Shown here piece after piece: positions 53,323-61,199 of a stretch of 64,000 bases of DNA. A program made the translations under genes and the position numbers. The DNA lies in contig JABDGE010000011.1 in assembly GCA_013286235.1 (NCBI GenBank), positions 1-64,000 of the forward strand. Reading direction: 5' to 3'. How positions within the stretch are numbered: position 1 is the first letter of the stretch; each line of letters opens with the position of its first letter. This stretch comes from Bacteroidota bacterium. GTDB taxonomy: Bacteria > Bacteroidota > Bacteroidia > Sphingobacteriales > Sphingobacteriaceae. Below the pieces are notes generated by a model that made no database searches, had not been told where the DNA came from, and saw only the letters and a program-made list of their open reading frames with translations.

Positions 53323-53955
53323 ATGTTCAATTTTCAAAACCTGTATTTGTTTTTTATCGCATCGTTACTCTTAAATCTTACGCCGGGTAATGACATGCTT
53401 TATGTCGCCTCAAGGAGTGTATCGCAGGGTGTAAAAGGTGGCATCGTCTCCGCGCTGGGCGTTTTTGTGGGGTGTTTTGTCCATATCCTTGCCGCAGTGC
53501 TGGGCTTGTCTATCATTATTTCAAAATCAGCCTACCTGTTCCAGGTGATCAAATTCGCGGGGGCCGGTTATTTAATTTACATCGGTATCCGTTCGCTGCT
53601 GGCTAAGCCGCCAACAGCGCTGGCGGAAGATGTGCCCGTGAAAACAGACTACTTAAAATTGTTTAAACAAGGCGCAATCACCAATGCGCTTAACCCAAAG
53701 GTGGCCATCTTTTTTTTATCGTTCCTGCCGCAGTTTGTTGATGTATCGTCGCCGTATGTTAAAGTTCAGTTGTTTACCCTGGGCGTTTGGTTCGCGGTGC
53801 AGGGGACGACGGTGCTGATCATCGTGGCCTGTATATTTGGCAAGACAAAAGATTTTTTCAAGAAAAATCCAAAAGCCGTCCGGATACAGGAAAAAATCAC
53901 GGGCCTGGTTCTGATCGGGCTTGGAATTAAGATAGCTGTTTCAACAAGAAAATAA
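53323..53955 (+). CDS. LysE-family amino acid exporter
   Basis: 210-aa membrane protein with six hydrophobic segments. Family signature TPGNDMLYVASRSVSQGVKGG near the N-terminus and KQGAITNALNPKVAIFFLSF in the middle. Exports amino acids or related small metabolites; substrate not clear. The next gene starts one base after its stop, suggesting an operon. Confidence 0.9.
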   Translation: MFNFQNLYLFFIASLLLNLTPGNDMLYVASRSVSQGVKGGIVSALGVFVGCFVHILAAVLGLSIIISKSAYLFQVIKFAGAGYLIYIGIRSLLAKPPTALAEDVPVKTDYLKLFKQGAITNALNPKVAIFFLSFLPQFVDVSSPYVKVQLFTLGVWFAVQGTTVLIIVACIFGKTKDFFKKNPKAVRIQEKITGLVLIGLGIKIAVSTRK

Positions 53956-53956
53956 G

Positions 53957-54289
53957 ATGGTTGAATTAGAAGCCGCCCGCCAGTTAGCCTTGTCGTTCCC
54001 CGGAACGGTAGAAAAGGATCATTTCGGTATCCCTTCGTTCAGGGCCAACGATCGCATTTTTGCAACCCTTTGGATACACCATAACCGGATGATGGTTAAA
54101 CTATCGCCCATCGATCAATCCGTATTTCATTCATTCGACCGGTCGGTTTTTTATCCTGTACCCAACAAATGGGGTTTAAGCGGCGCTACCTTTGTTGAAT
54201 TGGCGTCGGTGCGCCCTGAAATGTTGGAGGATGCTTTGAATTTGTCTTACCAGGCCGTGATGGATAGGAAGAAGTCCGGAAGGCAGTAA
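53957..54289 (+). CDS. MmcQ/YjbR-family DNA-binding-like protein
   Basis: 110 aa. ALSFPGTVEKDHFGIPSFRAN and FVELASVRPEMLEDALNLSY match the MmcQ/YjbR family, which has a CyaY-like fold. Function unclear. Tightly linked to the LysE gene. Confidence 0.85.
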   Translation: MVELEAARQLALSFPGTVEKDHFGIPSFRANDRIFATLWIHHNRMMVKLSPIDQSVFHSFDRSVFYPVPNKWGLSGATFVELASVRPEMLEDALNLSYQAVMDRKKSGRQ

Positions 54290-54701
54290 AGTCCGAATCC
54301 CGATAGCTATCGGGACCGAAAGAAACTGCGATTGAAGTCCGACAGCTGGCGGACAACTTTAGTTATATGAAGTGTAAAATAAAGGCTGTATGTTTCGGCT
54401 AAAATAGCTGTTAGCAAATAAATTTCATTTTAACCACGGAGACCGAAAAGAAGGCGCAGAGAGCACGGAGGCATCTGTCTCGGCAGTATTTGAGTGAGGG
54501 GGCTCCTACGGAGCCTATTTCATTCCTTGTTTTTACTATAAACAGGTAACCCCCCCGGGGTTTAAAAATAGGACACACCGAATCTCGAAACTTGCCCGCT
54601 CTTTACCGTCTCCTTGACTGTGTTAAACTTTTAAACTTTAGTTATATGGAAAGGAAATAAACGTCTTCAGATATGGAGGATCTACCTAAACGTACACCAC
54701 C
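54290..54701. other. Intergenic region packed with dispersed repeats
   Basis: Holds agtccgaa repeats, the palindrome cccgatagctatcggg at 54299-54314, a roughly 110-base element at 54361-54475 (ttatatgaagt...atgtttcggctaaaata...accacggag) matching 57983-58095, and ggctcctacggagcc at 54501-54515. No gene seen. Confidence 0.6.
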
Positions 54702-55406
54702 TTATTTAACAAGTACATCCAACACATTTTCCCTTAAATTCTTGCTTACCGGCACACGGTGGTTCAGTATATGCAGAATATTCCCTTCAATGGTCTGCAC
54801 TTTGTCAATGGCGGCAATGTAGGATTTATGTGTTTGAATAAACCTGCCAGCCGGCAATTTTTCGAGCATGGCTTTAATGGTGGTATGGATGATTAGCTTT
54901 TTGTTTTCGAGGTAAACAGCCATGTAATTTTCCATTCCTTCGAGGTATAGAATTTCGTCAAAGCTGATCTTTTCGAGCTTGCCGTTTGCTTTTGCAAACA
55001 TATAGGTATCTGCGGGGGTACTGCTATCCTTTTTCTCTTCCCGCAGTGCAAAATAATCGCGCGCTTTCCAGGCTGCTTTTAAAAAACGGTCGTACGATAT
55101 CGGTTTCAGCAGGTAGTCGAGCACGTCGAGCTCGAAGCCCTGCAAGGCATATTGTTCAAAAGCGGTGGTGAAAATAACTTTTGGAGGCCTCGGCAACGCC
55201 CTGATAAACTCAACGCCGGTAAGATGCGGCATCTGGATATCTAAAAAAAGCAGATCTACTGGTTGACGTTGCAGCAGGTCGCCGAGTTGCAGCGCGTCCT
55301 CACAGGAGCCTTTCAAATCTAAAAACCCGGTTTTAGCGACGTATCCTTCAAGGCCTTTCCGGGCAAAGGGCTCATCGTCGGTGATAATGCAACTGATCTT
55401 ATTCAT
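54702..55406 (-). CDS. LytTR-family response regulator
   Basis: 234 aa. Receiver domain with IITDDEPFARKGLE and acceptor Asp in LLFLDIQMPHL, then a LytTR DNA-binding domain (LEKISFDEILYLEGMENYMA, GRFIQTHKSYIAAIDKV). Binds direct repeats two helical turns apart in known members. Its start overlaps the end of the kinase gene by 8 bases. Confidence 0.93.
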   Translation of the reverse strand: MNKISCIITDDEPFARKGLEGYVAKTGFLDLKGSCEDALQLGDLLQRQPVDLLFLDIQMPHLTGVEFIRALPRPPKVIFTTAFEQYALQGFELDVLDYLLKPISYDRFLKAAWKARDYFALREEKKDSSTPADTYMFAKANGKLEKISFDEILYLEGMENYMAVYLENKKLIIHTTIKAMLEKLPAGRFIQTHKSYIAAIDKVQTIEGNILHILNHRVPVSKNLRENVLDVLVK

Positions 55407-56427
55407 ACTGGATCTTTAGTTCGGCGGTGAACAAATTGCCGGCCTTTTGCGCCACAAACGAATGCTTGCCCGGGTACAGCAAATCGAGGCGGCGTTTTAA
55501 ATTTTCGATACCGATGCCGCCATTTTTTGACCCTGTCGGCTCAAAGTCAGGTGTCGAATTTGCAACCGTAAATACGATCTGTCCGGCATCAACACCGGCT
55601 TGAATTTTCAATTGGTAATCCCCACCTATAAATTTGAATGCATTTTCCACCAGCGGTAAAAATAACAAAGGGTAAACCAGTTGGCCGTTTAACTTTTTAT
55701 CGAGGTCGACCGTCAATTTCAATTTTTCGCTGGTGCGCATCTTCTGCAGGTCGATGAAGGTTTGCAGGTACTCCATTTCATTGATCACCGTAACTTTTTG
55801 CTGCTGGTCGTACAATTGGTAGCGCAGCAATTCCGAAAATTTTTCGATGCTTTGTTTTGCCCCGGCCACATCCTCATCCATCTGGAAATAAATCGTGTTG
55901 AGCGCATTGAACAGGAAATGAGGATGGTATTGCGATTTTAAAAATTTCAACTCCGTTTGCAATTGATCGTTGGTGACCTTTTCGAGGAGGATGCGGTTAT
56001 CTACATAAGCAACCATATACTTTCGCGCACGTGCTATACCATAATAAACAACAGCATAAAGCGCAGGGATCGTACAGATGTCGGCCAGGTCGTCCATATA
56101 CAATTTCCCATTGATGAAGATCACCCAGGGCGTAAATACGATGTTCATCAGTACCAGGTTAGCGCCAACCATTATCGCCAATTCACGGACGATGTTCCAA
56201 TAGCTAAATTGAGACGTCCGATGCCTGTCGTAGTATTTGAACAGCCGTTCGAAGATGTAAACCCCAACATAACCCACCAACATGCTCATCACTAATTCGA
56301 TCGAGTTTTGCTGCCAGGTGCGTTCCCAGAAAGGTATTCGTATTTCCGTATCATGCAGCAGCCTTACCGTAAAGTAAATGATCAAACCGTACAGCGGCGG
56401 AAAGATATATTTCCTAAAAAAATTCAT
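55399..56427 (-). CDS. LytS/YehU-type sensor histidine kinase
   Basis: 342 aa. Four membrane helices (about 10-160), then the His_kinase domain with the phosphorylated His in SQYHPHFLFNALNTIYF, a HATPase part with LPLVENAFKF and NGGIGIENLKRRLDLLYPG. Co-transcribed with the regulator downstream and the acyltransferase upstream. Confidence 0.93.
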   Translation of the reverse strand: MNFFRKYIFPPLYGLIIYFTVRLLHDTEIRIPFWERTWQQNSIELVMSMLVGYVGVYIFERLFKYYDRHRTSQFSYWNIVRELAIMVGANLVLMNIVFTPWVIFINGKLYMDDLADICTIPALYAVVYYGIARARKYMVAYVDNRILLEKVTNDQLQTELKFLKSQYHPHFLFNALNTIYFQMDEDVAGAKQSIEKFSELLRYQLYDQQQKVTVINEMEYLQTFIDLQKMRTSEKLKLTVDLDKKLNGQLVYPLLFLPLVENAFKFIGGDYQLKIQAGVDAGQIVFTVANSTPDFEPTGSKNGGIGIENLKRRLDLLYPGKHSFVAQKAGNLFTAELKIQYE

Positions 56428-56445
56428 TTTTTAAAATTATTAAAT

Positions 56446-57660
56446 TCAGGCCGAAAGCACCACCACATCATCTATCTTTTCTATTTTCTTCGTTTCGGCA
56501 GGCTTTGCCCTGTCCATCGGCTTCATTCCGAACAGGAAGCGCATCACTGGAAAAGGCTGCACCAGCAGATGATAAATACCCACGGTTACAAACACGGTCA
56601 TGCCGACGGTGTAAATGTATTTTGACAGGATGCTTTCATTCTGTGTTTGTACAATGTAGTAAGCCAGTATCACAATTACGGTTTGGTGCAGGATATAAAA
56701 GGGATATACCGCCTGGTTAAGGTAACCCAATACTTTAAGCTTGCGGTTAAGGTATTTTTTTCCATAACCTATTAGGGCCAGCACCCATCCCCAGGCTACC
56801 ATGGGCGGCAACAGGGAAAATGACGTTGTCATTAGCTGGCTGTGAAAGGGCCAGCGCTCATAGCCAGGCTCTATCTTATTCCATCGCAGGACGTCTAACA
56901 ATATAAAGGCTAAAAATCCTATCGTGAGGGCAAAACGCCGGTTGCGTTCCAAACTGTCCCTCAGCTTTGGTTGTGCAATGCAGATAAATCCCACCAGCAC
57001 AAAAAACAGCCAGTAAACAAAATACGGCATATCCTGCACCAGGTTGTTTGTTTCGGGGCTGTTTGATGCCACGAGTGCGTACCAGAGAATACCCGGTAAG
57101 GTCAGCAGGTATAACAGTTTGCCCCGTGCCAATACCGAAAGTTTTTCTTTAAAACTTTTGCTTTTTGGCGAGGCCATCCATGCAAACGCCGGCGCGAAAA
57201 TGATATCGTATACCAACAAATAGGCGATGAACCATAGGTGGTGCCAGCTGAAGCTGCCTTTGGGATAAGGCACAAAATTGAACACCGTTTTATAAAATTC
57301 CCAATAGCCGCCGGTGTAGCCGTTGTTCAGGCGCTCCATATAGATCTGCGGCGGAACGATGATAAGCATGCCTACTACCAGTGGTATGAACAGCCTGCGG
57401 AACCGGAGCCCGATAAAGCCAAGGCTGCTTCGATTTTGCATCATATAGTAGCTCACCGTGCCCGAAATAAAGAACAGCAGGGGCATGCGAAACAAATGCA
57501 GAAAGAAGTTTGATTCCATCAGCAGATTGCTGGTTTCGTGGTTTTTGATATGCCACCAATTTTCGGCGACATAGGGCATTGCCGAATGAAAGAACAATAC
57601 GCCGATGATGGAGAAGATTCGGAGCCAGTCGAGGTAGGTTTGACGTTGTGTGGTTTCCAT
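56446..57660 (-). CDS. Acyltransferase 3 (OafA-like) membrane protein
   Basis: 404 aa from the ATG at 57660; the open frame continues 33 codons upstream but those are not membrane-like and run into the direct-repeat region. About ten membrane helices. Signature TYLDWLRIFSIIGVLFFHS with the catalytic-type Arg and His. Likely O-acylates a surface glycan or similar. First gene of the acyltransferase-kinase-regulator operon. Confidence 0.88.
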   Translation of the reverse strand: METTQRQTYLDWLRIFSIIGVLFFHSAMPYVAENWWHIKNHETSNLLMESNFFLHLFRMPLLFFISGTVSYYMMQNRSSLGFIGLRFRRLFIPLVVGMLIIVPPQIYMERLNNGYTGGYWEFYKTVFNFVPYPKGSFSWHHLWFIAYLLVYDIIFAPAFAWMASPKSKSFKEKLSVLARGKLLYLLTLPGILWYALVASNSPETNNLVQDMPYFVYWLFFVLVGFICIAQPKLRDSLERNRRFALTIGFLAFILLDVLRWNKIEPGYERWPFHSQLMTTSFSLLPPMVAWGWVLALIGYGKKYLNRKLKVLGYLNQAVYPFYILHQTVIVILAYYIVQTQNESILSKYIYTVGMTVFVTVGIYHLLVQPFPVMRFLFGMKPMDRAKPAETKKIEKIDDVVVLSA

Positions 57661-57706
57661 GAGTCGTTGATTTTTTTGTAAAGGAACCACCGCTGCAGGT
57701 TTTAGG

Positions 57707-57748
57707 GAAACTATTTTGACGAATGGACCGATTTTGGTGACGATTGGA
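57707..57748. repeat. 42-base direct repeat, copy A
   Basis: Starts gaaactattttgacgaatgg and matches copy B at 57854-57895 in 35 of 42 positions. The conserved parts are the two GACGAnnGG half-sites. Confidence 0.8.
57718..57747 (-). promoter_or_regulatory. Candidate LytTR operator, copy A
   Basis: gacgaatgg (57718-57726) and gacgattgg (57739-57747), same orientation and start-to-start spacing 21 bases. This is the geometry of LytTR sites: two about nine-base direct repeats two helical turns apart. It lies 58-87 bases before the acyltransferase start. Confidence 0.5.
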
Positions 57749-57853
57749 GCGTTTAACAAGGTTTACGATGTGTTCGCTCCGTTGATGGATAGCGTGGCAA
57801 CAAGGACTCGACGTTCCACCAGTTGTGGTGCAACCTCACCTGTAAGTTATAGA

Positions 57854-57895
57854 GAAACTATTTGGACGAACGGGCAGTTTTCGGTGACGACTGGA
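57854..57895. repeat. 42-base direct repeat, copy B
   Basis: Second copy, starting gaaactatttggacgaacgg; 147 bases from copy A. Confidence 0.8.
57865..57894 (-). promoter_or_regulatory. Candidate LytTR operator, copy B
   Basis: gacgaacgg (57865-57873) and gacgactgg (57886-57894), again 21 bases apart. The half-site bases GACGA and GG are kept while the intervening bases differ. Confidence 0.5.
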
Positions 57896-57982
57896 TATTT
57901 AATTAAAGTTTGGATAATGCAGGTGTAACCAAACATGCGAACGGGTAGTCAGACAGGCTTCATGTCCTTGATTCCCGGAATT

Positions 57983-58095
57983 AACTTATATAGAAGTCCA
58001 AAATAAAGGGCTTTATGTTTCGGCTAAAATAATTCCTGGAAGTGCATTTTAACCACGGAGGTCGCGGAGAATGCACAGAGAACACAGAGGAAACA
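57983..58095. repeat. Dispersed element copy (ttatat...atgtttcggctaaaata...accacggag)
   Basis: About 110 bases similar to 54361-54475, with the shared 17-mer atgtttcggctaaaata and the accacggag...cacagag end. It precedes the DUF2306 gene. Confidence 0.7.
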
Positions 58096-58167
58096 TGCAC
58101 GAACTATTAAGAGACCGCGGCCTCTACACTGTTCGCGGTTATACTTTAGACATTAGTTATACAGAAG

Positions 58168-58818
58168 ATGAAAATCAAAAACCTGCCCTGGATATCGTTT
58201 GCATTTTTTGCGATAGCGGTCGGCCTTTATCCTTTCGTATTTTACCTGGTTGATATTCATAATCATGACAAAGGATTATTACATAGCAAGCCGGCAGAAT
58301 TGGTAAACAGTACGATTTGGATGACAATATTTTACGTGCATATTACCTTCGGTGGCATTGCCCTACTAACCGGCTGGACGCAGTTTAGCCAAAGACTGCG
58401 TAACCGCTACCTAAACGCACATCGCATTGTGGGGAAAATTTATGTGATATCGGTATTATTGAGCAGCTGCGCTGGTTTGTACATCGCTTTTTTTGCCACA
58501 GGCGGAATAATCACGGCAATGGGTTTTGGAGCGCTTGTGCTGCTTTGGCTGTTTACCATCATCAAAGCCTATACGAGCATCCGTCGTCTCGACATTACTG
58601 AACATCAAAAATGGATGATCCGTAATTATGCCCTCACCTTTGCCGCAGTCACCTTTCGAATATGGACGCCTTTATTTATAGGCTTTATCCTTCCTAACGA
58701 CGTACTTGATTCTTTTCGCGCCACGTCGTGGTTATGCTGGGTACCAAATATTATTGTGGCCGAGCTTATTATCGCTAAAATGAAACGAAAACCAGTTTAT
58801 GTGAATGCCAGAAGCTGA
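58168..58818 (+). CDS. DUF2306 membrane protein
   Basis: 216 aa with about six membrane helices. The FYVHITFGGIALLTGWTQFS segment with a conserved His and the NAHRIVGKIYV and HQKWMIRNYALTFAAVTFR segments are typical of DUF2306. Function unknown. Convergent with the Kai operon's kinase gene. Confidence 0.85.
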   Translation: MKIKNLPWISFAFFAIAVGLYPFVFYLVDIHNHDKGLLHSKPAELVNSTIWMTIFYVHITFGGIALLTGWTQFSQRLRNRYLNAHRIVGKIYVISVLLSSCAGLYIAFFATGGIITAMGFGALVLLWLFTIIKAYTSIRRLDITEHQKWMIRNYALTFAAVTFRIWTPLFIGFILPNDVLDSFRATSWLCWVPNIIVAELIIAKMKRKPVYVNARS

Positions 58819-58827
58819 AAAGTTTAA

Positions 58828-58836
58828 GGGGGGGGG
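58828..58836. repeat. Run of nine G
   Basis: Homopolymer between two convergent genes. Long G runs can change length between cells, but here it lies outside coding sequence. Confidence 0.7.
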
Positions 58837-58868
58837 ATAGAATATTTCTTTAGCGTAATGCCACGATT

Positions 58869-60551
58869 TTACTCGCTTACAGGCATCAAAGGCAATTCAA
58901 AATAAAAGGTTGCCCCTTTGCCCAAATCGCTTTCAACGCCGATAAGGCCGTTGTGGTTGCGAATGATCTCGGCAGATATGTATAGCCCCATGCCCAAACC
59001 ACTGGTCATATACTTTTTATCCTCGACCCGATAGAAACGCTCAAAGATGCGTTCCTTTTGATCTTCGGATAAGCCGATCCCAAAATCAGTGACGGATATC
59101 CTGACCTTTTCGTCATGCACCGATGATTTAATAATGATCTTTTTACTTTCGGGCGAATATTTAACGGAGTTATTAATAAAGTTCATCATCACCTGCTCCA
59201 GCCGTTCGGCGTTTCCATTTATAAAAAGATGGTGGCCATCCTGTACGATAAAATTGTACGAGGGGTTAACATGACCGGCATTTTCTACACAAGTTTTTAT
59301 CAGTTCTGATACATCCACTTCGCTGAATGCATATTCCAGCTTGCCCGCCTGTATTTTACTTACGTCGAGCAGGTCGTTGATAAGCCTTTGCAACTTGTTC
59401 AAAGCCATGTTAGCTTTGTCGATATAAGGCTTCACGCTCGGGCCGATGTCTTTGTTTTTATATGAGGAGATGAGCTGGAGATAACCCTTGAGGCTGGTTA
59501 AAGGTGTTTTAAGCTCGTGGCTCGCGATACCGATAAACTCATCCTTTTTTTCGAGTTGTTGTCTCTGTTCTTCAATATCGGTAGCAGTTCCCACCCAAAA
59601 AACTATTTCATCGTTTTCATTGTGCAGCGGAACGGCCCTGTTTAAATGCCAGCGGTATACCCCGTCAGCTCGCTTATACCTGTTCTCCACTTCAAAAATT
59701 TCTCCTGTTTTCAGGCTGTTTATAAATTTTGCCGAGGTCGTCGCAACATCGTCGGGATGTAGGGTATCGGGCCAGTCAAGCCCGGTTGTTTCATCAAAGC
59801 TTAGCCCGGTGTAGTCACCCCACTGCGGGCTGTAGTAGTCCACTTTGCCATCGGGAAGGTTTGTCCAGCTCATTTGGGGTATATTGTTTGCCAGGTACTT
59901 AAAATGCTCCCTGCTCAGGTAAAGTTCCTTAGTACGTTCTTTGACGGCGTCTTCCAGCTCGTTATTTAGTTTTTCAGTGTCCGCGTGTGCGGCAGCTAAT
60001 TCCAGGTTTTTGATCCGCAATTGGTTTTCGGTTTCCTTTAATAAGGTCAGGTCGGTTAGAATGAGGCTTAGGGCCGGCCCCTCGTCAAGCTCCAGCGTAT
60101 TGCATGACAGCAGGCAGTAAATCGCTTCACCGTTAGCAGTAATTAATTCTATCTCTTCCTTACAGTCTTCCTCCCAGGCTTTGTTCACCAGGCGCTCAAA
60201 TTTTTCAAATGCCGATGGGTGTACAAAGGTTCTGAAGGTAAGCCCGATAACCTTTTCGAGCGGCATTTTAACCATTGCGGCGAACTTGGTGTTGCTATAC
60301 AATACCAGCCCTTCGCGGTTAATGGTTACCGCACCTTCGTTCATTTTCTCTATAAATACCCTGTAGGTTTGATCGGCAGTTTTTAATGTATACAGCTCAT
60401 GGCCGCTGCCATTATTTACCACGAGGGCATCCACCTGCCCGGTGCGTATAGCCTCAATGGCGTCAGTCGCTTCCTCCAGTTGCTGTTTAAGCTCCCTGTT
60501 TAAGCTTAGTAATTCATCATATGTTAGTGTATCGTGCTCCATAGTATTCAC
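58869..60551 (-). CDS. PAS-domain sensor histidine kinase of the Kai operon
   Basis: 560 aa, soluble, no membrane helix. N-terminal coil (1-50), PAS 1 (about 60-180), coil, PAS 2 with a PAC tail (about 215-335; MSWTNLPDGKVDYYSPQWG), HisKA with His345 in GIASHELKTPLTSLKGYL, and a full HATPase (MNFINNSVKYSPE, VTDFGIGLSED, SGLGMGLYI). It follows the second kaiB by 12 bases. It is a candidate output partner of KaiC/KaiB, as SasA is in cyanobacteria, but has no KaiB-like domain. No response regulator is adjacent. Confidence 0.93.
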   Translation of the reverse strand: MNTMEHDTLTYDELLSLNRELKQQLEEATDAIEAIRTGQVDALVVNNGSGHELYTLKTADQTYRVFIEKMNEGAVTINREGLVLYSNTKFAAMVKMPLEKVIGLTFRTFVHPSAFEKFERLVNKAWEEDCKEEIELITANGEAIYCLLSCNTLELDEGPALSLILTDLTLLKETENQLRIKNLELAAAHADTEKLNNELEDAVKERTKELYLSREHFKYLANNIPQMSWTNLPDGKVDYYSPQWGDYTGLSFDETTGLDWPDTLHPDDVATTSAKFINSLKTGEIFEVENRYKRADGVYRWHLNRAVPLHNENDEIVFWVGTATDIEEQRQQLEKKDEFIGIASHELKTPLTSLKGYLQLISSYKNKDIGPSVKPYIDKANMALNKLQRLINDLLDVSKIQAGKLEYAFSEVDVSELIKTCVENAGHVNPSYNFIVQDGHHLFINGNAERLEQVMMNFINNSVKYSPESKKIIIKSSVHDEKVRISVTDFGIGLSEDQKERIFERFYRVEDKKYMTSGLGMGLYISAEIIRNHNGLIGVESDLGKGATFYFELPLMPVSE

Positions 60552-60563
60552 TGCTCTGTGCTG

Positions 60564-60884
60564 TCATCCGGCAGTTAAACTTAACCCTCTGAAGATCTTA
60601 TCCTTGTCGGACATATCGCCGATGAGCCTTCGCAAAGGCATGGGCGACAACTTAATCAACATCGGGATAGCGATCACCTGGTCGGCCTGCGCTATTAGCG
60701 GCTGCTGATAAACATCAATTATTTCCAGCTCATAATTGTCTTTCAGGTGCGTTTCGCAAAAATCCTTCAGGTTAACAATTGCGCGTGCCGAATTCGGAGT
60801 AGCACCGGTGACGTATAGCCGGAGACGGTATCGGTCATCCTCTAAATCGTCATTATACGATGGCGCAGCTGTTAGCTCCTTCAT
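60564..60884 (-). CDS. kaiB: KaiB-family protein, divergent copy
   Basis: 106 aa thioredoxin-like KaiB domain: RLRLYVTGATPNSARAIVNL, then FCETHLKDNYELEIIDVYQQP, then QVIAIPMLIKLSPMPLRRLIGDMSD. It has a 15-residue N-terminal extension not found in the first copy. The switch-region GDxSD is kept. The gap to the first kaiB is 3 bases, so it is the third gene of the operon. Confidence 0.92.
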   Translation of the reverse strand: MKELTAAPSYNDDLEDDRYRLRLYVTGATPNSARAIVNLKDFCETHLKDNYELEIIDVYQQPLIAQADQVIAIPMLIKLSPMPLRRLIGDMSDKDKIFRGLSLTAG

Positions 60885-60887
60885 TTA

Positions 60888-61184
60888 TTAAAGTTTGTTT
60901 ACCGGGCGTATGTCCAACCCTACCAATACCTTTTCCTCGTTGGAAAGATCTCCTATAATTTTACGTATGGGTTCCGGCACTTTACGTACCAGCGTGGGAA
61001 TAGCAAAAATTTGGTCGCCTTCTGCCAGCTGGGGCTTCTCCAGCAGATCGATTATCTCAATAACATATTCGCCTTTTAAATGTTCTTCACAATATCTTTT
61101 AAGATTTGCTAATGCTGTGACCGACTTCGCAGTTTTGCCGGCAACGTATAATCTTAACTGATACTTTTCTTCCTTAATGTCCAT
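60888..61184 (-). CDS. kaiB: KaiB-family protein, canonical copy
   Basis: 98 aa, close to cyanobacterial Kai[42 protein letters not shown] and [20 protein letters not shown], with the conserved GDLS segment where fold switching occurs. KaiB binds the KaiC CI ring. Lies 15 bases after kaiC. Confidence 0.95.
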   Translation of the reverse strand: MDIKEEKYQLRLYVAGKTAKSVTALANLKRYCEEHLKGEYVIEIIDLLEKPQLAEGDQIFAIPTLVRKVPEPIRKIIGDLSNEEKVLVGLDIRPVNKL

Positions 61185-61199
61185 TGTTCTTCTATCTTT

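Noticed and set aside
57661-57759. Longer N-terminus for the acyltransferase
   Set aside because: The extra 33 codons run through the candidate LytTR operator and lack family similarity.
58869-60551. SasA orthologue
   Set aside because: SasA carries a KaiB-like N-terminal domain; this kinase has two PAS domains instead, so only a similar role can be suggested.
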